Assembly: GCF_003627795.1 (NCBI RefSeq)
Contig: NZ_CP032684.1
Span: 2,271,001-2,335,000, forward strand
DNA from: Rhizobium sp. CCGE531
Lineage (GTDB): Bacteria > Pseudomonadota > Alphaproteobacteria > Rhizobiales > Rhizobiaceae
Length of the DNA stretch: 64,000 nt
Direction: 5' to 3'
The notes under the pieces are model-generated. The model saw only the letters and a program-made list of their open reading frames with translations, ran no database searches and was not told the origin of the DNA. The position numbers and the translations under genes are program-made. Numbering within the stretch: the stretch's first letter is position 1; every line of letters begins with the position of its first letter. Below are positions 16,673 through 25,412 of this stretch, piece after piece.

Positions 16673-19168
16673 TTACCGATTGGAGGCAACCGGGCGCACC
16701 AGCGGCGTGATGCGGCGGATGGTGACGCGGCGGTTTTCCTGCGCCGGTCCAAGCGTATTCACCTTGAGATATTGCTCGCCATAGCCCTGGGTGACCAGGT
16801 TCGCGGCCGGAATGCCGTAGACGTCAGTAAGCACGTTGGCGACCGATTCCGCGCGACGGTCAGAGAGGATCAGGTTGCTCTCCGCCGTGCCCACGGCATC
16901 CGTATGGCCTTCGATCAGGAAGGTCTCGGTCGGATCGCGCTTGACGATTTTCGACATGCCGTCGGCCACGCCGCGCAGCGTGCTGGCCTGGGTCATCGGA
17001 ATATCGGCGCTGCCCGTTTCGAAGGTGATCGTATCGAGGTCGATACGGCGGATCTTGTCGCGGATGCGGGCCGAATAACGGACTTCATTGACCGAATAGA
17101 TGCGCTCGACCGGCTCGACCGGCGGTTCGCGCAGGAAGTCGTAATAGTCCTCATCACGGTTCGATGCCGTGTCGATGATGTACTTGCTCAACGGAATGAG
17201 CAGGCGCATCGGCGGCAGATCGTCGCCCGGGTCGCGGAAATAATCGTCATTGTCGGGACGATCTTCCAGTTCCGGCGAGTAGAACAGCACATATTCGCGG
17301 CCGCTGGCATCGATACGCGAGCGCTGGACAATATCGCCATAGCGGTTGCGGATCGTCACGACGCGATCGCCGTCGGGCTGATCGATCGTCTCGCGATAGC
17401 GGTCCCGCTGCAGCTGTTCGTAGACCGGCCGCTCGCCGCCGCGGATGAAGCGCTCGGTATCGTCATGACGAACGACATAGGTGTTGTCGACATTCACGAC
17501 CGTGCGATTATCCTGATTGATGATGGTCTGGACCGTCGTTCCCTGCGGCGGGGCAAAATCCGGTCGGCGATCGATCCGGCGGCCCTGTTCGCTGGTCACG
17601 GCCTCCATCTTGACCGGCGGCTGCGGCTGACCGCCTGCCGCCGCGCGCTGCGCCTCGGCGTCGGAGGTCGGCGGCTTGGTGTAAGTCGGTGGCGGCTGCT
17701 GGGCCGGAGCATTCTGCGCCTGCCCCTTCTGCTGGCCCTGGCCGGCCTGTCCACCGCCGCCCTGGGTGCCCGGCGCGGCGGGATTCTGACCGTTGTTCAG
17801 ATGCTCGCCCCGACGAACCGCATCCTTCTGGCTGTCCAGAACCGCACTGCCGTTTTCAACGGGCAGGATGACGGGGCCATTGGCGGAAGCCGGGTTTTCC
17901 GCGATCTTCTTGCGGCGTTCCAGCTCCTGCGGCGAGACCTGCTCGGCCGGTGGCAGCTTGATTTCGCCGGCCTGCTGGCCGTTGCCATTGGCGGGTGCGG
18001 GCGCTGCATTGCCCTGGGCCGGCGCCTCGGCGCCGTTCGTCGGCTGCTGCTTGCCGGGCTGCGGCGCCGCTTGATTGCCGGTCTGTGCCGGCTGTCCCTG
18101 CGGCTCGCCCTTCTGGGCCGGCTGCTGCGGATTGACGCCGGGCTGCTCGCCCTGCTGCTGGTTTTGCGGCTGCTTGCCGTGAGTCTTGTCGCCGCCCTGC
18201 TTCTGCCCCTGCTGGGCGCCTGGCGTTACCGGCGTTCCAGGTTGAGCTTCGGGCTGGGCCTGTGTCCCGGGCTGCGCCTCTGTTCCCGGCTGAGCTTTGT
18301 GACCCTGTGAGGGTTCGCCCGCAGGCGCCGGCTGCTGTTCGGCCGGCTGCTTCGCCGGGTTTCCGGCTTGGCCCTGCTGCTTGGGATGAGCGTTTTGCTC
18401 CGGTTGCGCCTGCTTTCCAGGCTGGGCTTCCTGGTTCTGCGGCTGCTGGGCGGCGGGAGCCTCCTTCTGGGCCGGCACGGGCTGCTCCTTCGGGGTAGGT
18501 TTGGCCTTCGGCTGCACTTCCTCGGCGGGCTGCTGCTCCACCTTCGGCTGCGGAGCCTCGGCGGGCTGCTTTGCCTCGGGCTGTTTGGCTTTCTGCTTCG
18601 GCTGCGGAGCTCCGGGCTCCGCCTCGGGAGCGGCGGCCTTGGGTTGCGGCTTGGCTTCGGGCTGAGCCTGAGGCTCCTCCGCCGGCTGCTGGCGGTGCTT
18701 CTTCGGCTCCGGCTGGGCTTCCGCGGCCGGCTGGCGCTGAGGCTTCGGCTGCTCCTGCTCCGCGGGCTGCTGATGCTCCGCCTTCGGCGGCTGGGCTTCC
18801 TGCTGCTGCTTCTGTGGCTTCTGCTGCGGAGCGGCTTCGGGCTCGGCCTGCTTCATCTGATGCTGCTGCTGCGCGCCGCCTTCCTGTGCGGGCTCGCCGT
18901 GATGCTTCTGGCCCTGCGGCTCGCCCTCTCCACCTTGGGCGGGCTTCTTGTGCTTGAGCTGCTCTTCGTCGGGTTGAGCGGCCGGTGCTTCTTGCTGCGC
19001 CACCTCGTAACCCGCAGCGCCGGCAGGCGCGACCGCTTCGGCAATACCGTTGTTTAGCGGCGCGATGGGCTGTTCACGAAGCGCAGCTGCTGCCGCCGGC
19101 TCGAATGCGAGCGATAGCGAAAGCAGCGGAAACGCGGCGCTGGCAAATAGTCTGGATCGCTTTCCCAT
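16673..19168 (-). CDS. Large Pro/Gln/Ala-rich OmpA-family protein
   Basis: 831 aa from ATG 19168 (AGGAG 7 nt upstream; a more distal ATG exists). A signal peptide (LFASAAFPLLSLSLAFEPAAAA) is followed by roughly 430 residues built from P, Q, E, K, A and G, with little other composition, then a region with a conserved pattern (TIINQDNRTVVNVDNTYVVRHDDTERF), and an OmpA_C peptidoglycan-binding domain (about 710-825: FLIEGHTDAVGTAESNLILSDRRAE, VTQGYGE). The OmpA domain should anchor the protein to cell wall; the disordered segment could span the periplasm or reach the surface. Rhizobial homologues with a shorter low-complexity part are common. The exact length of the repeat-rich part may vary between strains. 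Confidence 0.9.
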   Translation of the reverse strand: MGKRSRLFASAAFPLLSLSLAFEPAAAAALREQPIAPLNNGIAEAVAPAGAAGYEVAQQEAPAAQPDEEQLKHKKPAQGGEGEPQGQKHHGEPAQEGGAQQQHQMKQAEPEAAPQQKPQKQQQEAQPPKAEHQQPAEQEQPKPQRQPAAEAQPEPKKHRQQPAEEPQAQPEAKPQPKAAAPEAEPGAPQPKQKAKQPEAKQPAEAPQPKVEQQPAEEVQPKAKPTPKEQPVPAQKEAPAAQQPQNQEAQPGKQAQPEQNAHPKQQGQAGNPAKQPAEQQPAPAGEPSQGHKAQPGTEAQPGTQAQPEAQPGTPVTPGAQQGQKQGGDKTHGKQPQNQQQGEQPGVNPQQPAQKGEPQGQPAQTGNQAAPQPGKQQPTNGAEAPAQGNAAPAPANGNGQQAGEIKLPPAEQVSPQELERRKKIAENPASANGPVILPVENGSAVLDSQKDAVRRGEHLNNGQNPAAPGTQGGGGQAGQGQQKGQAQNAPAQQPPPTYTKPPTSDAEAQRAAAGGQPQPPVKMEAVTSEQGRRIDRRPDFAPPQGTTVQTIINQDNRTVVNVDNTYVVRHDDTERFIRGGERPVYEQLQRDRYRETIDQPDGDRVVTIRNRYGDIVQRSRIDASGREYVLFYSPELEDRPDNDDYFRDPGDDLPPMRLLIPLSKYIIDTASNRDEDYYDFLREPPVEPVERIYSVNEVRYSARIRDKIRRIDLDTITFETGSADIPMTQASTLRGVADGMSKIVKRDPTETFLIEGHTDAVGTAESNLILSDRRAESVANVLTDVYGIPAANLVTQGYGEQYLKVNTLGPAQENRRVTIRRITPLVRPVASNR

Positions 19169-19536
19169 ATGGGGTCTCCTCTTATGATCTTTGTCCGCCG
19201 AATTACGAATCTCAGCGCGCATGCCGATGCCTCAAGATCTCGGCCGATTTTCGGTTCTGATGAGGCTGAATCGCGGCAGGCCGCTATATGTTCCCGAACT
19301 ATTAGGTGGCCGTAATTAACCTTGGCTGAATGCGCCGGATAGCTCCCGTTCAGATTTCCCTGAGGCGCGTCTGCGTTGCGGAAGGGTTACGCAATGGCGA
19401 TTGCCTTCGTAATTCCAGTTGCATTTTTCGAAAAAAAAGTACGAATATCGACGCAAGGCAGGCCATGGGCCTGCTCCACTCGAGCCGTCCGCCAATCAAC
19501 AATAAAAGCTGCCGGCCACCACCAGAGAGGACCAAT
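19169..19536. other. Intergenic region between OmpA-like gene and amino acid ABC operon
   Basis: This 368-bp divergent gap must carry promoters for both genes. The frame of the substrate-binding protein is open across part of it (from 19330), but that segment does not look like signal peptide or mature protein. An A-rich run (GAAAAAAAAGTACG) lies near 19430. No operator could be recognised. Confidence 0.4.
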
Positions 19537-20319
19537 ATGCGCATCTCCACCCGCCTTTTTGCCGCTGCATCCTTCGCCGCGATGTCGCTCTTCGCCGGCG
19601 CCGCGGTTGCCGACGGCGACTCGATCGTGTTCGGCACCGACGCGACCTACCCGCCTTTCGAATCGCTCGACGCCGGTGGCAAGTTCGTCGGCTTCGACAT
19701 CGATATAACCAATGCGCTTTGCGATCACATGAAGGTCAAGTGCACTTTCGTGAACCAGGATTTCGACGGCATCATTCCGGCCCTGCAGGCCAAGAAGTTC
19801 GACGCTATCATCTCGTCCATGTCGATCACGCCGGAACGCCAGAAGATCGTCGACTTCACCAACAAGATTTACAACACGCCGCCGGCGATCGCCGTTCCGA
19901 AGGATTCCACCATCAAGGAAGCCACCAACGAAGCCCTGAAGGGCAAGTCGATCGGCGCGCAGTCCTCCACGACGCACGCCAACTATGCCTCCGCCCACCT
20001 GAAGGATGCGGAGCTGAAGCTCTATCCGTCGGCTGACGAATACAAGCTCGACCTCGGCAATGGCCGTATCGACGCCGCCATCGACGATGTCGTCGTGCTG
20101 TCGGAATGGGTAAAGTCGGACGCGGGCAACTGCTGCAAGATGCTCGGCACGCTGAAAAACGACCCGGTCATCAACGGCGCCGGTGCAGGCATCGCTGTCC
20201 GCAAGGGCGATGCAGCCCTCAAGGACAAGCTCAATGCGGCCATTGAGGCGATCCGCGCTGACGGCACCTACAAGAAGATCCAGGACAAGTATTTCGATTT
20301 CGACGTTTACGGCGGCTGA
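19537..20319 (+). CDS. Polar amino acid ABC transporter, periplasmic binding protein
   Basis: A 260-aa family 3 solute-binding protein (ArgT/HisJ/lysine-arginine-ornithine type) with a Sec signal peptide (RLFAAASFAAMSLFAGAAVAD). GTDATYPPFE and GFDIDITNALC open the first lobe; SSMSITPERQKIVDFT and the C-terminal IRADGTYKKIQDKYF are family marks. ATG 19537 follows AGAGAGG at 6-7 nt. Two permease genes follow, after a terminator. Basic amino acids are the likeliest ligands, but this is by resemblance only. Confidence 0.92.
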   Translation: MRISTRLFAAASFAAMSLFAGAAVADGDSIVFGTDATYPPFESLDAGGKFVGFDIDITNALCDHMKVKCTFVNQDFDGIIPALQAKKFDAIISSMSITPERQKIVDFTNKIYNTPPAIAVPKDSTIKEATNEALKGKSIGAQSSTTHANYASAHLKDAELKLYPSADEYKLDLGNGRIDAAIDDVVVLSEWVKSDAGNCCKMLGTLKNDPVINGAGAGIAVRKGDAALKDKLNAAIEAIRADGTYKKIQDKYFDFDVYGG

Positions 20320-20348
20320 TCGCCCGTCGATTCCCCTGGGAAAAGACG

Positions 20349-20378
20349 ACGGCGGAAGCTTGCTCTTCCGCCGTTTTT
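20349..20378 (+). terminator. Intrinsic terminator inside the ABC operon
   Basis: ACGGCGGAAG (20349-20358) pairs perfectly with CTTCCGCCGT (20365-20374), loop CTTGCT, followed by TTTTG. It lies between the binding-protein gene and the first permease gene, 60 bp before the latter. Partial read-through would give more binding protein than permease, as in many such operons. Confidence 0.85.
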
Positions 20379-20438
20379 GTTTGACAACGAGATGAATATA
20401 AGCAGAAACGCGGCAAAAGCCGCTAGGGGAAATACAGC

Positions 20439-21242
20439 ATGAGCGGATTGTTTTCCGCCCTCGGTTCCTTGTGGACCTGGTTGAGTACGATTTTTGACCC
20501 GTTGTGTGGTCCGGCCGGACTATTCACTCTGTTCGGCCAAAATACGATGCTCGCCTGTGGCGACGCGGGATGGGGCGATGAGCTTGCCGGTGGCTTGAAG
20601 ATCACCATTGCCGTCTCGGTTCTGACGCTGCCGCTCGGCATCGTCATCGGGTTCTTCGTCGCGCTTGCGCAGCAATCGGAAGAAAAGTCTCTGCGTCTTG
20701 CCGCGGGCGTCTTCACAACGATTTTCCGCGGCTTGCCCGAGCTGCTCACGCTATTCATCATCTACTATGGCATGCAGATCCTGCTGCAATCGCTGCTGGC
20801 GAAATTCGGCTATAACGGGCCTGTCGAAATCAATGCCTTCGCCGCGGGCATGGTCGCGTTGGCGATCGTCTTCTCCGCCTATTGCTCGGAAGTGCTTCTG
20901 TCGGCGTTCAAAGCGATCCCGAAAGGCCAATACGAAGCGGGTGATGCACTTGGCTTCCATCGCGTGCGCACCATGCGGCTGATCATCGTGCCGCAGCTCG
21001 TCCGCATTTCCCTGCCGAACCTTGGAAATCTCTGGATGAACCTGTTGAAGGACACATCCTACGTGTCGATCATCGGGCTTGCCGACATCATCAGGCAGAC
21101 GGGGATCGCCGTACGCGCCACCAAGGCGCCCTTCACCTTCTATTCTATCGCCTGCCTCTTCTATCTGACACTGGCCGTTATCTCTTCGATCGGCCTCTTC
21201 TATCTCGATCGATGGGCCAAACGTGCGGAGGTTCGTCGATGA
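20439..21242 (+). CDS. Polar amino acid ABC transporter permease, HisQ type
   Basis: A 267-aa inner-membrane permease with about five helices and the cytoplasmic EAA loop (YEAGDALGFHRVRTMRLIIVPQ) that docks the ATPase. LKITIAVSVLTLPLGIVIGF and PELLTLFIIYYGMQ are standard for this family. The stop overlaps the next permease start as ATGA. No ATP-binding gene follows. Confidence 0.93.
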   Translation: MSGLFSALGSLWTWLSTIFDPLCGPAGLFTLFGQNTMLACGDAGWGDELAGGLKITIAVSVLTLPLGIVIGFFVALAQQSEEKSLRLAAGVFTTIFRGLPELLTLFIIYYGMQILLQSLLAKFGYNGPVEINAFAAGMVALAIVFSAYCSEVLLSAFKAIPKGQYEAGDALGFHRVRTMRLIIVPQLVRISLPNLGNLWMNLLKDTSYVSIIGLADIIRQTGIAVRATKAPFTFYSIACLFYLTLAVISSIGLFYLDRWAKRAEVRR

Positions 21243-22069
21243 GCCATGCCGAAATCCTGATTGCAGCGCAACCGGCGCCGCCCAAGACAGCCAGGAAACT
21301 CTCCAAGTCCCGTTTTGCCGGCTATTTCTTCCTGATCCTGTGGTCCATTCTCGGCATAGCGTTGCTGGCGATGATCGTGACCGGTTGGGATGTCGAGAAG
21401 CTTCAGACCTATGGGCCACGACTTCGCAACGGCCTCTGGATCACCGTCAAGCTAGTGGCGCTGTCCTTTGTCCTTGGTGCGATCCTGTCGATCCCGCTGG
21501 CCTATGCCCGCATGTCGAGCAACAAGATCCTGAGTACCCTGACTTACTGCTATGTCTATCTTTTCCGCGGCACGCCGCTGTTGGCGCAGATATTCATGGT
21601 TTACTACGGCTTCCCGAGCTTCCGCTGGTTCTTCGAAGATATCGGCGTGTGGTGGTTCTTCAAAGACCCGTTCTATTGCGGCGTCTTCGCCATGACGCTG
21701 AACACGGCTGCCTATCAGGCTGAAATCGTCCGCGGTGCCATCCAGAGCGTGCCGAGAGGTCAAAGCGAGGCCGCCAGCTCTCTCGGTATCCATACGTGGA
21801 TCACCTTGCGCAAGATCATTATCCCTCAGGCGCTCATCGTGGCCCTGCGCCCCTACGGCAACGAGATCATCCTGTTGATCAAGAGCTCGGCGACGGTGTC
21901 GATCATCACGGTCTATGATCTCATGGGCGAGACGCGCTACGCCTTTTCACGGACCTATGACTATCAGATCTATCTCTGGGCGGCGATCTTATATCTGGTG
22001 ATCGTCGAGCTCATGCGAAACGGCTGGGCGCGGATGGAAGGCCGGCTGACCCGGCACCTCAAGCGCTGA
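21239..22069 (+). CDS. Polar amino acid ABC transporter permease, HisM type
   Basis: A 276-aa permease with the EAA loop SEAASSLGIHTWITLRKIIIP and FRGTPLLAQIFMVYYG. ATG 21239 overlaps the preceding stop (ATGA); the frame is open 27 nt further but coupling favours this start. HisQ and HisM would form the heterodimeric channel. The ATPase must be encoded elsewhere, since the next gene is usg, and none is found in this window on either side. Confidence 0.93.
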   Translation: MSHAEILIAAQPAPPKTARKLSKSRFAGYFFLILWSILGIALLAMIVTGWDVEKLQTYGPRLRNGLWITVKLVALSFVLGAILSIPLAYARMSSNKILSTLTYCYVYLFRGTPLLAQIFMVYYGFPSFRWFFEDIGVWWFFKDPFYCGVFAMTLNTAAYQAEIVRGAIQSVPRGQSEAASSLGIHTWITLRKIIIPQALIVALRPYGNEIILLIKSSATVSIITVYDLMGETRYAFSRTYDYQIYLWAAILYLVIVELMRNGWARMEGRLTRHLKR

Positions 22070-22252
22070 TTCCGAAAAGGCGGCGCGCTGGGCGTCGCTT
22101 TGGCAGCACTCAGATGATGTCGCTGCTAAACAACTGATTTATAGCAATAATTTTCTTTCATGACAGTTTTGTAAAGCTTGAGTTTACCGTGAGCTGTTTC
22201 CATATCTCTGTGACCATGAGTCACGAAAAAACGGGAACAGAAAGAGAAGCTC

Positions 22253-22519
22253 ATGCACGAAGACATGCAAAAGCAGTTGCAGGGTTATGGGTTGACGACG
22301 GCGCAGATCTTCTACCGCCTGCCCGATCACCCGCAGTTTCTCCAGACCTATATCTGGCAGGACTATGACCTTGCCCCGAACTTCCCGGAAATGCACGGCT
22401 TCCTGAAATTCTGGCAGGAGAAGCTGGATGGACCGTTGCACTCCGTGCGCTATGTCCATCGCAAGCTGATTTCGGCGACCGAATGGCGGGCTGTTAAGGG
22501 GGAATTCATCCTCCACTAA
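22253..22519 (+). CDS. usg: Usg protein
   Basis: A short 88-aa cytosolic protein of the alphaproteobacterial Usg family, first noted upstream of trpF in Caulobacter. Recognised from YGLTTAQIFYRLPDHP, LQTYIWQDYDLAPNFP and VRYVHRKLISATEWR. Its biochemical function is not known. The start is either 22253 or MQKQLQG at 22265; neither has a strong ribosome site. A small inverted repeat GTGAC-N5-GTCAC (22210-22224) sits upstream. It has its own promoter region of about 180 bp. Confidence 0.9.
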   Translation: MHEDMQKQLQGYGLTTAQIFYRLPDHPQFLQTYIWQDYDLAPNFPEMHGFLKFWQEKLDGPLHSVRYVHRKLISATEWRAVKGEFILH

Positions 22520-22566
22520 GCCGGCCAGATCACGTCGGCCACTCCTCACGACCGGCGGTGCCGCCG

Positions 22567-23292
22567 TCAGACATGCGCCTCGCCATGGATGAAATCTCCG
22601 TCATCCGACCCCCGATGGAGCGTGCCGTAGAGGACGAAGGCATAGAAGGCTGCGACGAGGATGAGGACCATCCAGCCGGGGATCGGTCCGAGCGCCGCAT
22701 TGTCGATGATGTAGCTCCATGAATGCGCCTGTTCCTGCGCCAGCGCGTCCGTCTGGAGCCTTGGCGTCGAAATCTTCAGTATCCATGCCAAGAGCAGGAT
22801 CGCATACATCCAGCAATAGTTGCGCCGCAACCGGCGCTGCGTCGCCTCGATATAGCTGAGGAGCAGCCGTGGCGAACGCAGACTGGTGGCGACCGACAGC
22901 GCCCAGTCGGGATTGAGTTCCGTTTGCGGTGCCAGGATCTGCGCGAAGTAGTGCCGCTCCAATTGCCGCACCCGAGAACGGTAGACATCGAAGAAGCGAT
23001 ATCGCCGCGCTTCGATCATCAACAGTAGCGTGATCAGCATCATCCCGAACAGCAATACGCCGTGATGCGACGCCGGCGTCGAAAGCGATACGGAAAGCAA
23101 GGCCGCAACCACCGTGATCGCCCAATTCGACGTCCTGTCGATACGGTCGCGCCAGCTCGTCATCCTGGCCAATTCGCCTCGATAGTAATGGGTCAGTGTA
23201 TTGGTGACTTCAGCGGACGTCGACGGCAAGGAGGGACGACCGCGCTCCGCCGGACTGCTCGTCGGGTTCGGTGTGGTGAGTTCATTGTCCAT
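22567..23292 (-). CDS. DUF2270 membrane protein
   Basis: A 241-aa membrane protein with four predicted helices in two pairs (about 57-100 and 165-225) and a cytosolic middle (RYRFFDVYRSRVRQLERHYFAQIL, the DUF2270 block). ATG 23292 is chosen for a GGGAGGAAG ribosome site at 6-8 nt; the frame extends to 23379 without one. No function is known for the family. It is convergent with usg and divergent from the methyltransferase. Confidence 0.85.
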   Translation of the reverse strand: MDNELTTPNPTSSPAERGRPSLPSTSAEVTNTLTHYYRGELARMTSWRDRIDRTSNWAITVVAALLSVSLSTPASHHGVLLFGMMLITLLLMIEARRYRFFDVYRSRVRQLERHYFAQILAPQTELNPDWALSVATSLRSPRLLLSYIEATQRRLRRNYCWMYAILLLAWILKISTPRLQTDALAQEQAHSWSYIIDNAALGPIPGWMVLILVAAFYAFVLYGTLHRGSDDGDFIHGEAHV

Positions 23293-23436
23293 TGTTCTTC
23301 CTCCCTTATTTTTCTGTTTGGATGGCTCCCCCAATTCGCCGTCGCCGAAAGTCATATTCTGCGCCTGCGCGGCAAGCATTGCAAAAGCCGATCAAGCGCC
23401 TTAATGCCTGCGTGACAAAAGGAAGGGCCTGTAACC

Positions 23437-24261
23437 ATGGCAAAGAAGAAGATCGACGAAGACGCGCTGGCGGAAGCCTATAACCGGGCATTGGCGCTGG
23501 AGAAGGCGGGCGATATCGACGCTGCGGTTCAGGCCTATGAGCAAGTTCTGGCCCTCGACCCGGAAGATCATGGCGGCGCGGCCGTGCGCATTGCTTCGAT
23601 GGGGCGCGGCGAAACGCCGGTGAAGGCGCCGGACGCTTATGTCGAGACCCTGTTCGACCAGCACGCCGAGGTTTTCGAAGACGTGCTCGTGGAGCAGCTC
23701 GGCTACCATGTTCCGGTCCTCGTTCGCCAGCGCCTGCAGGCGCTCGGCCTCGGCCCCTTCAAGCGCATGCTCGACCTTGGTTGCGGCACCGGACTGACGG
23801 GCGGCACCCTGCGCGATATCGCCGAGGATATTACCGGCATCGACATCTCGCAGAACATGGTCGAGGTCGCTCATGAAAAGGATATCTACGAAACACTCTT
23901 CGTCGCCGAGGTCGAGGATTTCCTCGACGACAACGATGAAGACGCCTTCAACTTGATCACCGCGACGGACGTGTTGCCCTATCTCGGTGCGCTGGAACCC
24001 CTTTTCTTCGGCGCGGCGGAAAATATGACGCCGGGCGGCCTTTTCATCTTCTCCTCCGAGACCTTGCCGGAAGCGACCTTGGCCGGACGCTCTTATATGG
24101 TCGGCCCGCATCAGCGTTTCGCCCATTCCGAAACCTATGTGCGCGAACGACTGACCGCGACCGGCTTCGAACTCGTCGAAATCACCGACATCAATGTCCG
24201 AACGGAAGACGGCGAGCCGACGCCGGGCCATCTGATCATCGCCCGTCGCCTCGCTGACTGA
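23437..24261 (+). CDS. TPR-linked SAM-dependent methyltransferase
   Basis: A 274-aa protein. A single tetratricopeptide-like repeat (ALALEKAGDIDAAVQAYEQVLALDP, about 14-38) precedes a class I methyltransferase domain with motif I MLDLGCGTGLTGG, motif II ITGIDIS, and a post-I block ITATDVLPYLGAL. The substrate is unknown; the short TPR may dock a protein partner. Start ATG 23437 follows AAGGAAGGG at about 12 nt. Monocistronic by position. Confidence 0.9.
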   Translation: MAKKKIDEDALAEAYNRALALEKAGDIDAAVQAYEQVLALDPEDHGGAAVRIASMGRGETPVKAPDAYVETLFDQHAEVFEDVLVEQLGYHVPVLVRQRLQALGLGPFKRMLDLGCGTGLTGGTLRDIAEDITGIDISQNMVEVAHEKDIYETLFVAEVEDFLDDNDEDAFNLITATDVLPYLGALEPLFFGAAENMTPGGLFIFSSETLPEATLAGRSYMVGPHQRFAHSETYVRERLTATGFELVEITDINVRTEDGEPTPGHLIIARRLAD

Positions 24262-24275
24262 GGCTGCAAGCGAAA

Positions 24276-24355
24276 ATACTTATCCAAACGGATAAGTATA
24301 TTCTTGCGCGACAATCCGAGAGCTGATACTTAGCCATTCAGTTAAGTATCAGCTC
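24276..24355. promoter_or_regulatory. Two related operator-like palindromes before the GST-arsR operon
   Basis: Site 1: ATACTTATCC (24276-24285) and GGATAAGTAT (24290-24299), perfect 10-bp arms, spacer AAAC. Site 2: 13-bp perfect arms 24320-24332 and 24343-24355, spacer of 10. Their cores, 24278-24297 and 24328-24347, share the form ACTTAnCCAnnCnGnTAAGT and start 50 bp apart. They lie 28-107 bp before the GST gene. They are the likely binding sites of the ArsR regulator in the operon. Confidence 0.7.
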
Positions 24356-24382
24356 GAACCTTGATCTCGGAAAGGTCGTCGC

Positions 24383-25075
24383 ATGTCCCTTATCCTCTAC
24401 CAGCATCCCCTCGCCTCGTTCTGCCATAAGGTGCTGATGGCGCTCTATGAAAACGGGACGCCGTTCGAAAGCCGGATCATCGATCTCGGCAATGAGGGAT
24501 CGCGCGCCTCTCTGGTACGCCTCTGGCCTCTCGCCAAGTTTCCGGTGCTGCGCGACGAAGCGCTCGACAGCACCGTTCCCGAAACCAGCATCATCATCGA
24601 ATATCTGGATCGGCACTATCCCGGGGCAACGCCACTATTGCCGGCGAATCCGTCGGATGCCCTGTGCGTGCGCCTTTGGGATCGCTTCTTCGATCAATAT
24701 GTTCAGGACCCGATGCAGAGGATCGTTGCGGACGTGCGCCGGGCAGAGAAGGACAGGAGCCCGCAGGGTGTGTCCGAAGCCCAGGCCCTGCTGCGCACCG
24801 CCTATGGAATGATCGAGAAGCAGCTGGATGGGAAGATCTGGATCACCGGCGACAGCCTGACCATGGCCGATTGCGCCGCCGCCCCGGCCTTGTTCTACGC
24901 CGAAACCGTCGTTCCCTTCGCCGAAGAGCATAGCCGGCTGAAGGCATATTATCGACGTCTCCTCGAGCGACCGTCCTTCGCCCGCGTCCTGAAGGAAGCC
25001 ATGCCCTACTTCCATTTTTATCCCTATAGCGAGAAACTGCCGGCACAATTCCGGCCGGAAAAGCCGAATGCTTGA
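24383..25075 (+). CDS. Glutathione S-transferase
   Basis: A 230-aa GST with a thioredoxin-like N-terminal half (LILYQHPLASFCHKVLMALYENG, then KFPVLRDEALDSTVPETSIIIEYLD, where the ES/TS step binds the gamma-glutamyl group) and an all-helical C-terminal half (ITGDSLTMADCAAAPALFYAE). It conjugates glutathione to electrophiles or acts as a peroxidase. The 3' end overlaps the arsR gene by 8 nt. Regulated as one operon with arsR and the SRPBCC gene through the palindromes upstream. Confidence 0.93.
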   Translation: MSLILYQHPLASFCHKVLMALYENGTPFESRIIDLGNEGSRASLVRLWPLAKFPVLRDEALDSTVPETSIIIEYLDRHYPGATPLLPANPSDALCVRLWDRFFDQYVQDPMQRIVADVRRAEKDRSPQGVSEAQALLRTAYGMIEKQLDGKIWITGDSLTMADCAAAPALFYAETVVPFAEEHSRLKAYYRRLLERPSFARVLKEAMPYFHFYPYSEKLPAQFRPEKPNA

Positions 25076-25412
25076 GGAACCGCAGGCACTCGACCGCATG
25101 TTCCAGGCCCTTTCCGATCCGAGCCGGCGCGGCATGATCGACCGGCTCGGACACGGATCTGCATCTGTCACGGAACTGGCGCAGCCTCTGGACATGGCGC
25201 TGCCGACCGTGATGAAACATCTGCAGGTGCTGGAAGCAAGCGGCCTGGTGCTATCGGAAAAGGCCGGTCGGGTGCGCACCTATCATCTTCGCAAGGAGGC
25301 GCTTGCCTCCGTCGAGCGATGGATTGCCGAGCGCAAGGCATCCTGGAACGAGGCCTTCGACCGGCTCGACATATTTCTGGCAGACACATCGACGGAGACG
25401 ACGGACGAATGA
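25068..25412 (+). CDS. ArsR-family transcriptional regulator
   Basis: A 114-aa winged-helix repressor (MFQALSDPSRRGMIDRLGHG, SVTELAQPLDMALPTVMKHLQVLEA, wing GLVLSEKAGRVRTYHL). There is no metal-binding Cys pair in helix alpha-3, so it probably does not sense arsenic or zinc. Members of this subgroup commonly neighbour an SRPBCC gene, as here. Overlaps GST by 8 nt upstream and the SRPBCC gene by ATGA downstream. Confidence 0.93.
   Translation: MLEEPQALDRMFQALSDPSRRGMIDRLGHGSASVTELAQPLDMALPTVMKHLQVLEASGLVLSEKAGRVRTYHLRKEALASVERWIAERKASWNEAFDRLDIFLADTSTETTDE

Noticed and set aside
16772..18310. A 512-codon open frame on the plus strand opposite the OmpA-like gene
   Set aside because: Leu/Arg-rich mirror of the Pro/Gln-rich coding sequence; the minus-strand protein has signal peptide and OmpA domain.
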